Part shown: positions 8,434 through 16,522 of the stretch, one piece after another | Position numbering within the stretch: position 1 is the stretch's first letter | How the letters are laid out: every line of letters starts with the position of its first letter | Origin: an uncultured Opitutales bacterium | GTDB lineage: Bacteria; Verrucomicrobiota; Verrucomicrobiia; Opitutales; Intestinicryptomonadaceae | NCBI GenBank assembly: GCA_900552245.1 | Contig: URYY01000003.1 | Coordinates: 1 to 39,491, forward strand | Direction of reading: 5' to 3' | DNA: 39,491 nt | Translations under genes and position numbers: made by a program | Notes under the pieces: model-generated | Seen by the model: only the letters and a program-made list of their open reading frames with translations | Database searches by the model: none | What the model was told of the DNA's origin: nothing

Positions 8434-9831
8434 ATGAATAAGGAAACCCTACCATCGTATCTCGCGGAAGCTAAGGCAAATCCGCTATCAAACAGAGCCC
8501 CTTGGTTTAAAAATACCGCGCCGTCTTACGCGGGTATAATCTTGTGGTTCGTATTTTGGAATGAAATTGCAAAATGCGGCGGAGTACCCGGCGGCGGACT
8601 CGCTTGGGGCATAGGCCTGCCTATAATATCAATTATATTTGCAGCGCTAGTCTGCTTTGCCCTCTTTTACTTTGTGCCCGGAATGTTCGGGTTAAAGACG
8701 GGCTTGCCGCTTTACGTTGTAGGAAGCTCCGTATTCGGCACTAAGGGCGGAATTATTATGCCGGGGCTTCTGATGGGAATTCTCCAATTCGGTTGGGTGG
8801 GTGTTAACATATTCGCATCTTCAGTTCTGCTGCACGAGACCCTCTCAATGGTTCCTCTATACGTAATTATGATTGTGTGGGGTGCCGCTGCAACTTTTAT
8901 AGGCTTAAAGGGCATTCAGTATGTCGCAAAAATCTCGACCTACCTGCCCTTGATTCCGCTTGTAATTTTAATTTATCTAATCTTCAAAACAGCCTGCTTT
9001 GTGGGCGATTTTGACAGCGCAAAGCTCGTGGCTGAATCCGTAAAGTCGGCCGCAGCCACATCCCCCGCAGCGGCAGCTTCCGAACCCCTATCTCAGTTTG
9101 CAATTTTCTCGATAATCTCTACGGTTGTAATAGGCTTTTTTGCAACTGCAGGAGCCGCAGGTGTTGACTTTGGAACAAACGCAAGAAATACAAAAGACGT
9201 GGCATTGGGCGGCCTTGTGGGTGTGACACTTGCAATGATATTTACGGGTGTTGCAGCCGTGCTAATACTAGCCGGAGCCTACGCAAATCCGGAAGTCTCA
9301 CAAAAGCTTTTTGCAAGCGGCTCGCCCATAGTAGTAACTGAAACTTTCAAGGCTCTGCTCGGCGATGGAACTGCAAAGTTTTTGATGTTTATGTTGGCAA
9401 TAGCGGCCTTCCCCGCAGCGTGTTTCTCATCTTTAATTGCGGCAAATTCGTTTAAGACAATGCTTCCCAAAGTTAATTCGACCCTCGCAGTTTCCGTTGG
9501 CGGAATAGCGGCAATAGCGCTTGCAATAAGCGGCTATGCCGGCGAATCTGCAAAGGTATTTAACATAATAGGGGCAAGCTTTGGCCCGATATGCGGTGCG
9601 ATGTGTGTGGATTACTTTATGAACAAGTGCAATTGGTCAGGCCCAAGAGCGGGTCTTAATCCGGCAGGCTGGCTTGCGTGGGCTATCGGATTCATAGTCG
9701 GGATACTCCCCTTTATGGGCGTTGAAATTCCGCTTGCTCCCATTTGCGCTTTTGTAGCAGGTGCCGTGGTCTATGCTATCTGTTCAATGATAGGCCTTAA
9801 GTCGAAAGTTATTGAAGACTTTAAGGCATAG
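8434..9831 (+). CDS. NCS1-family cytosine/purine/allantoin-type permease
   Basis: A 465-residue integral membrane protein with about 12 hydrophobic segments. The N-terminal sequence (LSNRAPWFKNTAPSYAGIILWFVFW) and the following GGLAWGIGLPI and FGWVGVNIFAS segments are typical of the CodB/cytosine permease branch of the NCS1 family. Those proteins import nucleobases or related compounds with Na+ or H+. There is an Ala/Pro-rich loop near residues 205-220. No cytosine deaminase or other salvage gene is adjacent, so the ligand cannot be set from context. The gene has 160 nt of AT-rich leader and its own terminator, so it is a single-gene unit. Confidence 0.82.
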   Translation: MNKETLPSYLAEAKANPLSNRAPWFKNTAPSYAGIILWFVFWNEIAKCGGVPGGGLAWGIGLPIISIIFAALVCFALFYFVPGMFGLKTGLPLYVVGSSVFGTKGGIIMPGLLMGILQFGWVGVNIFASSVLLHETLSMVPLYVIMIVWGAAATFIGLKGIQYVAKISTYLPLIPLVILIYLIFKTACFVGDFDSAKLVAESVKSAAATSPAAAASEPLSQFAIFSIISTVVIGFFATAGAAGVDFGTNARNTKDVALGGLVGVTLAMIFTGVAAVLILAGAYANPEVSQKLFASGSPIVVTETFKALLGDGTAKFLMFMLAIAAFPAACFSSLIAANSFKTMLPKVNSTLAVSVGGIAAIALAISGYAGESAKVFNIIGASFGPICGAMCVDYFMNKCNWSGPRAGLNPAGWLAWAIGFIVGILPFMGVEIPLAPICAFVAGAVVYAICSMIGLKSKVIEDFKA

Positions 9832-9861
9832 CAAAAAATCTGCATCATCTTAACCTAAAAG

Positions 9862-9894
9862 ACGCGCGGGCAGCAATAGCTCGTGCGTTTTTTT
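9862..9894 (+). terminator. Rho-independent terminator of the NCS1 permease gene
   Basis: 10-bp stem ACGCGCGGGC with GCTCGTGCGT (two G-U pairs), 7-nt loop, then T6. It lies 30 nt after the permease stop. Confidence 0.85.
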
Positions 9895-10024
9895 ATAAGT
9901 TAAAACTTATCTTTGCTTTTAAATGCAAAATTACTCAACTTAAGCGCCCATATATTTTAGCTCAGCATTTGCGATAAAAAAACAAGCTAAATAGCACTTA
10001 AGCTCTGCTAGTGGCACACAGTGC

Positions 10025-12217
10025 TTAAAACCCGAAAGTCATCTGCGAGTCCTTGCCGTCATTATCCTTCGGGCTCTGCTTATCTTGCGTGGATTCGCTT
10101 AGATTTCCAAGGGAATTTTGAGAGGCGCTTTTTAACATTTCCAGAAATTCGCGCTCGGACAAAATTTTTATGCCAAGCTCCAAGGCCTTGCGCTGCTTTG
10201 TGGAATTTTCCCCGCTTGAAATTAGGTAGTTGGTGGAGTTTGAAACTCCCGACGCAACCCTGCCGCCGTACGATTCTATAAGCCGCTTTGCCTCGCTTCT
10301 GCCCATGGAGGAAAGAGTGCCAGTAAGGACAAAAATCTTGCCCGCAAATTCAGAGCTCGACACTCCAGCGCGAGTTTCAAAATTTACGCCGAAGGTTCTG
10401 AGTTTATCTATTACGCGCAAATTTGCCGCGCTCTTAAAAAAGTCCAAAATAGATAGCTCTATGCGCTCGCCAACGCCGGTTACGTTTGAAAGGGCTGCGG
10501 CATCCGAAGCCATCAAATTATCCAGCGTTTTAAATTCCAAAGCCAAATCTTTTGCCACGCGCTCGCCAACATAGGGTATTCCAAGGCCAAATATCAAACG
10601 CCACAAATCGCGCCCCTTTGAGTCTGCTATAGCGCCAATTAGGTTCTCTACACTCTTTTGCTTAAAGCCTTCAAGGGTTGCAACTTGCTCGCTTGTAAGC
10701 GCGTATATATCCGCAAAATTTTTCAGAAGCCCCCTGTCTAAAAGCTGCGTTACGACGGCCTCTCCCAAACCGTCTATATCCATACAACTGCGTGAGGCAA
10801 AGTGTATTATTCTGCGCCTGACTTGCTCAGGGCACTCCGGGTTTATGCAGCAAAGAACAGCCTCGTCAATATCGCGCACTAGAGGCTCTCCGCAAACAGG
10901 GCAATTTTTGGGAGCCTTGTAAGGCTCTGAGTCTCCCTTTCTCAACTCCGGCAAAACGCAAACCACAGCCGGTATAATTTCACCGGCCTTTTCGATGAGA
11001 GCTATGTCGTTTACGCGTATATCCTTGCGGGCAATCTCGTCAAAATTGTGCAAGGTTGCGCGCGATACCCTTGAGCCGGAAATCAAGACACCCTCCTTAC
11101 TTCCCAACTTTTCAGCATCCTCAAGCTCGGCAACAGGCGTGACGGCACCCGTTCTTCCAACTTGAAGCGTAATCTGGTAAATCCTCACTTTTGCGCGCTC
11201 CGGTTTGTACTTCCACGCAATCGCCCAGCGCGGCGCCTTGCTCGTCCAACCTGCGAGGGTGTAAAGCGACATATCGTCAAGCTTAACTACTGCGCCGTCT
11301 GTATTAAAGTCAAAGCCCCTGCGCAATTCGTCGAGCTTCTCTATTGCTCGATAAACCTCATCTGCCCCAGACGCCCTCAGTGAAGTTTCTATATGCGGCA
11401 AGCCCAGTGATTTTAAGTAGCCCGAAAGCTCAGACTGCCGCGAAACTCCGCCGCCTTTAATAGTTCCTATCGAGTAAAATGTGGCATACAGCGCTCGGTC
11501 TGACAATATGCGCCTATCCAGAAGCTTCAATGTTCCAGACGCAAGATTTCTCGGGTTTGCATACAGGCTCTTTTGCTTTAGAGTTTCAACCCTATCAGAC
11601 TCGCTAAGCTCTCCCTCAAACTCCTCTTGCTGCTTCATTGACAGCTCCTGCAGCTGCTTTCCCCTGAGCTTTTCAAAGTCGCTATTTAGCATGTAGGCCT
11701 CGCCCCTAACTTCAAGTAAATCGGGAATATTTTTACCGCTTAGAACTGTGGGGATATTCTTTAGCACGCTCAAATTTTTTGTTATGTCGTCTCCCTCGGT
11801 GCCATTCCCGCGGGTCAGTAGCCTCGTCAATTTCCCGCCCTCGTAAACCGCCGAAATTCCCGCGCCGTCTATCTTGGGCTCAACGACATACTCAAGTTTG
11901 CAGGACTTGCCCAAGGCCTTTTGCAAACGCGCGTCAAAATCCTTTAAATCCTCAAAATTAAAGGCGTTATCCAAGCTTAACATGCGCGACAAGTGCGCGC
12001 GCTTTTCAAAGCCCGAAACGGAATCGTCGCCAACTTTTACTGTGGGCGAATTTTTATCGGCGTACTGTGGAAAGCGCGCCTCCAAATCTCTCAGCCTCCG
12101 CAAGAGTTCGTCGTACTGAGCATCGCTTATTGCAGGCGCGTTTTCTATGCGGTACAGACGCTCGTACTCCCTCAGATTAGCGCGCAAATTTTCAATCTCT
12201 TGCTTGGGATTTTCCAT
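10025..12217 (-). CDS. ligA: NAD-dependent DNA ligase LigA
   Basis: A 730-residue ligase that seals nicks in replication and repair using NAD+. Domain order is complete: Ia domain (YDELLRRLRDLE), adenylation domain with the catalytic lysine in EPKIDG (Lys115) and the TRGNGTEGDD loop, OB fold, Cys4 zinc finger (CPVC, CCINPEC), helix-hairpin-helix repeats (GLGIPYVGERVA, VTGVGE) and a BRCT domain (GKIFVLTGTLSSMGRSEAK). A Ser/Lys/Asp-rich tail of about 35 residues follows the BRCT domain. ATG 12217 was chosen over the open frame reaching 12310 because alignment to the family starts there and GGGGGA lies about 10 nt upstream. The 31 rejected codons are a low-complexity Lys/Phe stretch from AT-rich DNA. 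It stands alone, with a phage-type gene block starting divergently 185 nt away. Confidence 0.96.
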   Translation of the reverse strand: MENPKQEIENLRANLREYERLYRIENAPAISDAQYDELLRRLRDLEARFPQYADKNSPTVKVGDDSVSGFEKRAHLSRMLSLDNAFNFEDLKDFDARLQKALGKSCKLEYVVEPKIDGAGISAVYEGGKLTRLLTRGNGTEGDDITKNLSVLKNIPTVLSGKNIPDLLEVRGEAYMLNSDFEKLRGKQLQELSMKQQEEFEGELSESDRVETLKQKSLYANPRNLASGTLKLLDRRILSDRALYATFYSIGTIKGGGVSRQSELSGYLKSLGLPHIETSLRASGADEVYRAIEKLDELRRGFDFNTDGAVVKLDDMSLYTLAGWTSKAPRWAIAWKYKPERAKVRIYQITLQVGRTGAVTPVAELEDAEKLGSKEGVLISGSRVSRATLHNFDEIARKDIRVNDIALIEKAGEIIPAVVCVLPELRKGDSEPYKAPKNCPVCGEPLVRDIDEAVLCCINPECPEQVRRRIIHFASRSCMDIDGLGEAVVTQLLDRGLLKNFADIYALTSEQVATLEGFKQKSVENLIGAIADSKGRDLWRLIFGLGIPYVGERVAKDLALEFKTLDNLMASDAAALSNVTGVGERIELSILDFFKSAANLRVIDKLRTFGVNFETRAGVSSSEFAGKIFVLTGTLSSMGRSEAKRLIESYGGRVASGVSNSTNYLISSGENSTKQRKALELGIKILSEREFLEMLKSASQNSLGNLSESTQDKQSPKDNDGKDSQMTFGF

Positions 12218-12297
12218 GCGCAAATATTCCCCCTTTTTGGATTTTTTCTCAAACAATTTTTCAAAAAAAAATTTTGTGCGCCCAAATTTGTGAAACT

Positions 12298-12361
12298 TCA
12301 AAAATTTCAAAAATTTTGCTCAAATTTTTCAAAAAATTAAATTTATTCAAAAATATCAAAA
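12298..12361. repeat. TCAAA repeats in AT-rich DNA between ligA and the phage block
   Basis: TCAAA starts at 12298, 12307, 12320, 12329, 12347 and 12356. That makes three pairs, each with exactly 9 bp between members. The stretch is almost pure A/T with phased A-tracts, so it may be bent. It lies just upstream of the portal promoter. Confidence 0.4.
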
Positions 12362-12367
12362 GTTAAT

Positions 12368-12395
12368 TTGCGCTTTAAGAAAAATCTGTTATATT
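12368..12395 (+). promoter_or_regulatory. Probable promoter of the phage-type block
   Basis: -35-like TTGCGC (12368-12373), 16-nt spacer and -10 TATATT (12390-12395) preceded by TG at 12387-12388 (extended -10). The portal ATG is at 12403, 7 nt after the -10, so the transcript would begin at or next to the start codon and have no leader. Confidence 0.5.
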
Positions 12396-12402
12396 CGAGC
12401 CC

Positions 12403-13620
12403 ATGAACGCAACTCCAAGCAAAAAGATATTGGCTCGAAGTTTTAATCAAAACTTTAATCCATTAAGAAACTTAACTCCTGAGTCGCTATCAAGGGCGCT
12501 CGATGCATTTGAAGCCGGCAGGCTGGGAAGCGCCGTCAGAATATTCGACGCAATTATTAAGCGCGACGATTTGATAAGCGGCCTCTACCTAAAGCGCTGC
12601 AAATGCGTAGCCCGACTCGAAGGCTCTGTAGTCGAACTAGACGAATCGAGAAAGGCGAAACTACACGCCCAAGCCCTGCGCCGATTCTATGAGAATCTCA
12701 GCGTTAAGAGTTTTTGCGACTCAAACCAAAAGGGCGGGCTGCGCCTGCTTATCTCGCAAATGATGAGCGCCGTTGCCATGCGTTATAGCGCCCACAAAAT
12801 TTCCTTTAAGCGAATTGGCGAGGATTTGGCGGCAGATATCACCCACTACCCTCTCTGGCTTTTTGAAAACACGACAGGCTCTCTTAGAATACTTGAGCGA
12901 GAGGGGCAGATAATGGAGGGAACCGAACTTAGAGACGATGAATGGCTAATTACAAGCGGAGACGGCCTTATGCTGCCAAGCTCGGTTGCATATATTTTCA
13001 AGCGCCTAACTCTGCGCGACTGGCTAATCTACAGCGAGCGCAACGGAATGCCCGGAATAAAGGCAAAGACAGACGCCTTCCCAGGCAGCGAGCAATGGGA
13101 GGCCGCAAGACAGGCCGCTAGAGATTTTGGCGCGGAATTTCACGCGGTATTTTCGCAGGGAACCGATATGGAGGCAATAGACCTATCGAGCAAGGGAACA
13201 CTGCCTTATCCGCAGCTAGTAGAGAGAATGGACAGAATGCTGTGCTCGCTATGGCGCGGCGGAGACCTCTCAACCATGAGCGGCGATTCCATGATGGGCA
13301 GCTCCTCGCAATGGTACGAGTCAACTCTGATAGAAGAGGACGACGCCGAAAACATATCTTCCACGCTAAATGCCCAACTAGACGCAAGAGTAATTAAAAT
13401 TCTATTTAATGAGAAACCGCTTGCAAAATTCGTGTTGCGACTGCCCGACTATCAAACTCATCTTTCGGAACTAGACGTCATAGAACGCTTGGCAAAACTC
13501 GGGCTAAAGCCGGACCAAAAAATCCTTGCAAAGCGCTTCGGATTTCCGCTGGCAGTCGATCAAGGCGTAGAGAACAATGCTAAAGAAGGCGTGGAGCAGA
13601 AGGCAAATGAAGGCGAATAG
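12403..13620 (+). CDS. Phage portal protein, DUF935 (Mu gp29-like)
   Basis: A 405-residue protein. The segments RVFDAIIKRDDLISGLYLKR (here RIFDAI-type, about 45-66), DWLIYSERNGMPGIKAK (residues about 205-220), SSKGTLPYPQLVERMDRMLCSLWRGGDL and FGFP near the end are those of DUF935 portals. A portal forms the dodecameric ring at the capsid vertex through which DNA passes and to which the tail attaches. At 405 residues it is shorter than Mu gp29 (about 510), lacking most of the C-terminal extension; the last 25 residues are a low-complexity Glu/Asn/Lys tail. It is the first gene of the block. No terminase large subunit precedes it, which is unusual since the two are almost always adjacent. The start at 12403 fits the promoter directly upstream. 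Confidence 0.85.
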   Translation: MNATPSKKILARSFNQNFNPLRNLTPESLSRALDAFEAGRLGSAVRIFDAIIKRDDLISGLYLKRCKCVARLEGSVVELDESRKAKLHAQALRRFYENLSVKSFCDSNQKGGLRLLISQMMSAVAMRYSAHKISFKRIGEDLAADITHYPLWLFENTTGSLRILEREGQIMEGTELRDDEWLITSGDGLMLPSSVAYIFKRLTLRDWLIYSERNGMPGIKAKTDAFPGSEQWEAARQAARDFGAEFHAVFSQGTDMEAIDLSSKGTLPYPQLVERMDRMLCSLWRGGDLSTMSGDSMMGSSSQWYESTLIEEDDAENISSTLNAQLDARVIKILFNEKPLAKFVLRLPDYQTHLSELDVIERLAKLGLKPDQKILAKRFGFPLAVDQGVENNAKEGVEQKANEGE

Positions 13621-14371
13621 AGAACTCGTGCAACTGCTCTGCCCCTACGGCAACTGGAAACACTCAAAGGGTATGCAGCTTGTCGATAAGACATCGGCGG
13701 AAAAAATAAGAAACTCCTTCATGAGAAGTTTCGACAGAATCTGGGGCGTGCCAATTTACATAGGCCACCCCGACGATTCACCCTCAACAAAAAAGCCGCA
13801 AGCCGTCGGAAAAATAGAAAGCATATGCGTAACAGACGAAGGGATTGCTGTATCGGCGATATATTCGGAAAAGGCCTTTGAAAAAATTTCGGAGGGCAAG
13901 CTTAAGTGGCTATCGCCGCGCTGGCAAATGCAAAAGCTGCAGGACGGGCGCTTCAGACCCGTGCGCCTGATTTCGGTTGGTATGACAAACAATCCAAACA
14001 TACCAAAAAGCGGCACGATTTTATCCGCAAAAAAAGCTGAGATGCTAAATCTTTCAGCAGCTGCAAGCATGGTAAAAAATGCCGCCTCCAGCTGCAAGCT
14101 AGTAGCGGAAAAACTCGGGCAAACTTCTAAAAGCGCAGATGAAATTTCGCGCGAGGGCAAGTCAATAAAGATGCGGCGCATAGATGCGGCTCTGGAAAAA
14201 TTAAAGCAAAAGCCTTCGCCGCAAGAGCTAGCAGAAATGGCCATTCAGCGCTCAAAAGAAACGGGCGAGGCCTACTACGAGGCCTTTGCGGCAATCAGAA
14301 GAAAATTTTACGGAAGCAACTCCGCAAAGAAAATCGGAGCCAATCCGTCAGTCACAAACAAGAAAATATAA
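13607..14371 (+). CDS. Phage I-like prohead protease, possibly with internal scaffold
   Basis: A 254-residue protein of the Mu gpI type. Near residues 30-60 it has the DRIWGVPIYIGHPDDS segment containing the conserved GHPD motif, followed by SEKAFEKISEGKLKWLSPRW, as in Mu-like capsid maturation proteases. These cut the scaffold and sometimes the capsid protein during head assembly. The C-terminal part (about 145-254) is helical and basic with many Lys and Ser, suitable for scaffold. In Mu the scaffold gpZ is made from an internal in-frame start, and here ATG 14042 could serve, but no strong ribosome site supports it. ATG 13607 overlaps the portal stop by 14 nt and is preferred; ATG 13577 in the same frame is an alternative. 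Confidence 0.7.
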   Translation: MKANRELVQLLCPYGNWKHSKGMQLVDKTSAEKIRNSFMRSFDRIWGVPIYIGHPDDSPSTKKPQAVGKIESICVTDEGIAVSAIYSEKAFEKISEGKLKWLSPRWQMQKLQDGRFRPVRLISVGMTNNPNIPKSGTILSAKKAEMLNLSAAASMVKNAASSCKLVAEKLGQTSKSADEISREGKSIKMRRIDAALEKLKQKPSPQELAEMAIQRSKETGEAYYEAFAAIRRKFYGSNSAKKIGANPSVTNKKI

Positions 14372-14386
14372 AATAGGAAAAAATAT

Positions 14387-15070
14387 ATGAAGTTATTAAA
14401 TGCGTTTTTTAAAAAAATTCGCAATCTCATAACGCGACGCGTGTTTTGCAACATCGCCGAAGGTACTCACGCCGGGCACATCTCAATGCTTGCCACTGCG
14501 GAAATACCGCAGTCTAATCTGCTTGTAAAGTTTTCGGAGGGCGGCATAAGCGTGTGCGGAGCGGAAGATGCGCCGATTGGCGTATGCACCGATATGGGAG
14601 ACGTCGGCGAAATTCTGGACGTGGCACTACCGGCATGTGCGGAAAGCACAATACTATGCGTTGCAGCTTCGCAAGTAAACCAGGGCGACTGCGTATATAC
14701 CGCCGCCTCCGGAAAGGTTAGCGCTCTGCCTAGCTCAAACTCGCACAAAGTGGGAATTGCGCTCAACTCCACCTCATCTGAAGGTATAGTTGAAGTAGAC
14801 CCCCAGAACTTCGGGGCAAAGGCCTTCCAGATATTTGCCGGCGGAACCCACACATGGGCTGGAGGCTCGGCGCTGACAGACGAAATTGCAATATCCTCCC
14901 TAAAGGCTGGCGACGCCGCCTTCGCAGTAATTGCAGATGCCGGCACAAGCTCGGCCACATCGGTTACGGCAAGCATAGACGCCGAAAGCTCAAAGATTAA
15001 ATTCACGCTAAACCAAAACGGCGTAAACGACTCCACCATCATAAACTGGATGATAGTAAGAAACGCCTAA
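14387..15070 (+). CDS. Capsid decoration/cement protein (DUF2190-like)
   Basis: A 227-residue protein located between protease and capsid genes, the usual place for decoration proteins. It is beta-rich and full of Ala, Gly, Ser and Val. Segments such as PIGVCTDMGDVGEILDVAL and VNQGDCVYTAASGKVSALP have the strand-turn pattern of DUF2190 cement proteins, which bind the outer capsid surface and stabilise it. The last 80 residues (AFQIFAGGTHTWAG onwards, ending INWMIVRNA) resemble an additional small beta domain seen in phage structural proteins. A basic amphipathic stretch (residues 1-18) precedes the domain. AGGAAAA lies about 8 nt upstream of the start. Function is assigned from position and composition more than from strong motifs. 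Confidence 0.55.
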   Translation: MKLLNAFFKKIRNLITRRVFCNIAEGTHAGHISMLATAEIPQSNLLVKFSEGGISVCGAEDAPIGVCTDMGDVGEILDVALPACAESTILCVAASQVNQGDCVYTAASGKVSALPSSNSHKVGIALNSTSSEGIVEVDPQNFGAKAFQIFAGGTHTWAGGSALTDEIAISSLKAGDAAFAVIADAGTSSATSVTASIDAESSKIKFTLNQNGVNDSTIINWMIVRNA

Positions 15071-15082
15071 GAAAGTAAAATT

Positions 15083-16009
15083 ATGCAGACACAGAATATC
15101 ACAATCGCAAACGAAAACAAACTTCAGGCCGCCACATACTCGGAGCCTTTGACCGCATTTACAGTCGGCTGGAGCGACTATACGCCCGCTAAGTTGCTTG
15201 AATTCATAGCCCCGTCTATCCCGGTCGGCAGGAGGTTTGAATTTAAGAGGGCTGACAATGCAGAGGCCTTCTATTCGGAAAGCGACGACTTGCGCGCAAT
15301 AGGCTCCGAATTTAAGCGAGTTGTCTATCACGGCGAAACCGTAAACGAAAAAACCCTCAACAAGGGTCTTACTATAAGAGTGGACCACGACGAGGTTGCC
15401 GACGACAACTGGCAGGAGCGCTACACCCAAATACTCCTCCAGCGCCTGCTAAGAAATGAACTCCGCCGCGCCGTTGCCGCTTTGCAGACAATAGCAAGCA
15501 TAGATGAAGAAGCTGTTGTCTGGAGCGAATCTTCCACCAATAACCCCGATTCCGATATCCGCAAGCTCCTATCGGAAGCCGCCGACGAAAGCGGAATAAG
15601 GCCAAATAAAATCCTCTTTGGCGAGGACGCTTGGAACTTCAGAATGAGCTGCCTTGAAAGCCAGAATTCATCAGTTGCCTTCCGCGCAAGCTCGCTTAGC
15701 CCGGAGGAACTGGGCAACAAGTTTATGCTCGACGGTTGCGAGGTTGTTTCCGCCCGCTACCAGGCGACATCAACTACAAAGGCAAAAATCGCCTCCGACA
15801 AGGTCTTTGCATTCTGCGCTTTCGACGGAGTGTCAAAGGATGAGCCGTCCAACCTAAAGCGCTTCTACACCCCGACCCAGGACGGAACTCCGTTTAGGGT
15901 ATATTGCGACGAGCACGCAAAGTACACCGACATCACAGTCGAACACTACTCAAGCATTATCGCTGCAAGCGACATCGGCGTGCGCGCAATAAGCGTAAAG
16001 AACTCATAA
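15083..16009 (+). CDS. Phage major capsid protein
   Basis: A 308-residue protein that would form the icosahedral shell. The segments VVYHGETVNEKTLNKGLTIRVD, ERYTQILLQRLLRNELRRAV (long spine-like helix), ESGIRPNKILFGEDAWNFR and DITVEHYSSIIAASDIGVRAISVK at the end match major capsid proteins of Mu-like and related siphovirus or myovirus modules. It directly follows the decoration gene (12 nt gap) and is complete. There is no obvious N-terminal delta domain, consistent with a separate scaffold. A perfect GC-rich hairpin follows 19 nt after the stop, which may set its expression above that of the downstream genes. Confidence 0.8.
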   Translation: MQTQNITIANENKLQAATYSEPLTAFTVGWSDYTPAKLLEFIAPSIPVGRRFEFKRADNAEAFYSESDDLRAIGSEFKRVVYHGETVNEKTLNKGLTIRVDHDEVADDNWQERYTQILLQRLLRNELRRAVAALQTIASIDEEAVVWSESSTNNPDSDIRKLLSEAADESGIRPNKILFGEDAWNFRMSCLESQNSSVAFRASSLSPEELGNKFMLDGCEVVSARYQATSTTKAKIASDKVFAFCAFDGVSKDEPSNLKRFYTPTQDGTPFRVYCDEHAKYTDITVEHYSSIIAASDIGVRAISVKNS

Positions 16010-16028
16010 ACTAACAAACAATAACAAT

Positions 16029-16056
16029 GCGCGGCGCATGAAATTATGCGCCGCGC
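16029..16056 (+). promoter_or_regulatory. Perfect stem-loop after the capsid gene
   Basis: 11-bp perfect stem GCGCGGCGCAT (16029-16039) with ATGCGCCGCGC (16046-16056) and a 6-nt loop. No T-run follows, so it is unlikely to be a full terminator. It could stop 3'-to-5' decay or act as a partial attenuator between the abundant capsid message and the rest. Confidence 0.6.
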
Positions 16057-16072
16057 AAACCAAACTTTAAAT

Positions 16073-16522
16073 ATGGATTGGATATACGTTAAAAATTCTG
16101 ACCTTGAATGCCTGCTGAATAAGCCGCAGCTCGACATGCTAAAATCCGCAAGCCTTGCGAGCGCCGGACACGACATTTTAAAAGATATAATTTCAAGCGT
16201 GGTGTCGAGAATACGCGCCGAAATTGCGGCGGGCAACATAAGTAGGCTTTCGACTGATCACTCAAAAATACCGCCCGAACTAAAGGAGTGCGCGCTCGCC
16301 CTTTCGCTTGAGATGCTGCAATCGAGAATCCCCGATATGCCCATGCCTGACTCCGTACTCAGGCGCGCTGAAAACGCACGCTCCACGCTACTTAGAATAT
16401 CAAGCGGCTCGCTGCCGGTGTCGGCCCCGCTATACGGTATAAGCGCAGCCTCAAAAAAGGCCATTTTTGCAAAGCGCATGCGCAGACCTAATTTCACAAG
16501 CAAAACCATGCAGGGCTTATGA
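16073..16522 (+). CDS. Phage gp36-like head-tail connector protein (DUF1320-like)
   Basis: A 149-residue mainly helical protein directly after the capsid gene. It begins MDWIYVKNSDLECLLNK, then has LKDIISSVVSRIRAEIAAGN, KIPPELKECALALSLEMLQSRIP and DSVLRRAENARSTLLRISSG. This matches the four-helix pattern of Mu gp36/DUF1320 and similar head-completion adaptors that bridge the portal and the tail. ATG 16073 is chosen because an earlier in-frame ATG (16046) falls inside the right arm of the stem-loop. The last 30 residues are basic (KAIFAKRMRRPNF). The stop overlaps the next start as ATGA, indicating coupled translation. Confidence 0.6.
   Translation: MDWIYVKNSDLECLLNKPQLDMLKSASLASAGHDILKDIISSVVSRIRAEIAAGNISRLSTDHSKIPPELKECALALSLEMLQSRIPDMPMPDSVLRRAENARSTLLRISSGSLPVSAPLYGISAASKKAIFAKRMRRPNFTSKTMQGL

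Noticed and set aside
12218..12310. Longer N-terminus for LigA
   Set aside because: The 31 extra codons are Lys/Phe low-complexity from AT-rich DNA and precede the normal ligase start, which has a purine-rich ribosome site.
13756..14244. Minus-strand frame of about 160 codons opposite the protease gene
   Set aside because: It is a shadow of the plus-strand gene carrying the GHPD motif, with no promoter or ribosome site of its own.
14467..15042. Long open frame on the minus strand (about 190 codons) within the decoration gene
   Set aside because: It lies fully opposite a gene with better family fit and good ribosome site. It has no motif, and such antisense frames are common here because of the codon bias.
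16046..16072. Upstream start at ATG 16046 for the gp36-like gene
   Set aside because: This ATG sits in the right arm of a perfect hairpin, and the family-like sequence begins at ATG 16073.
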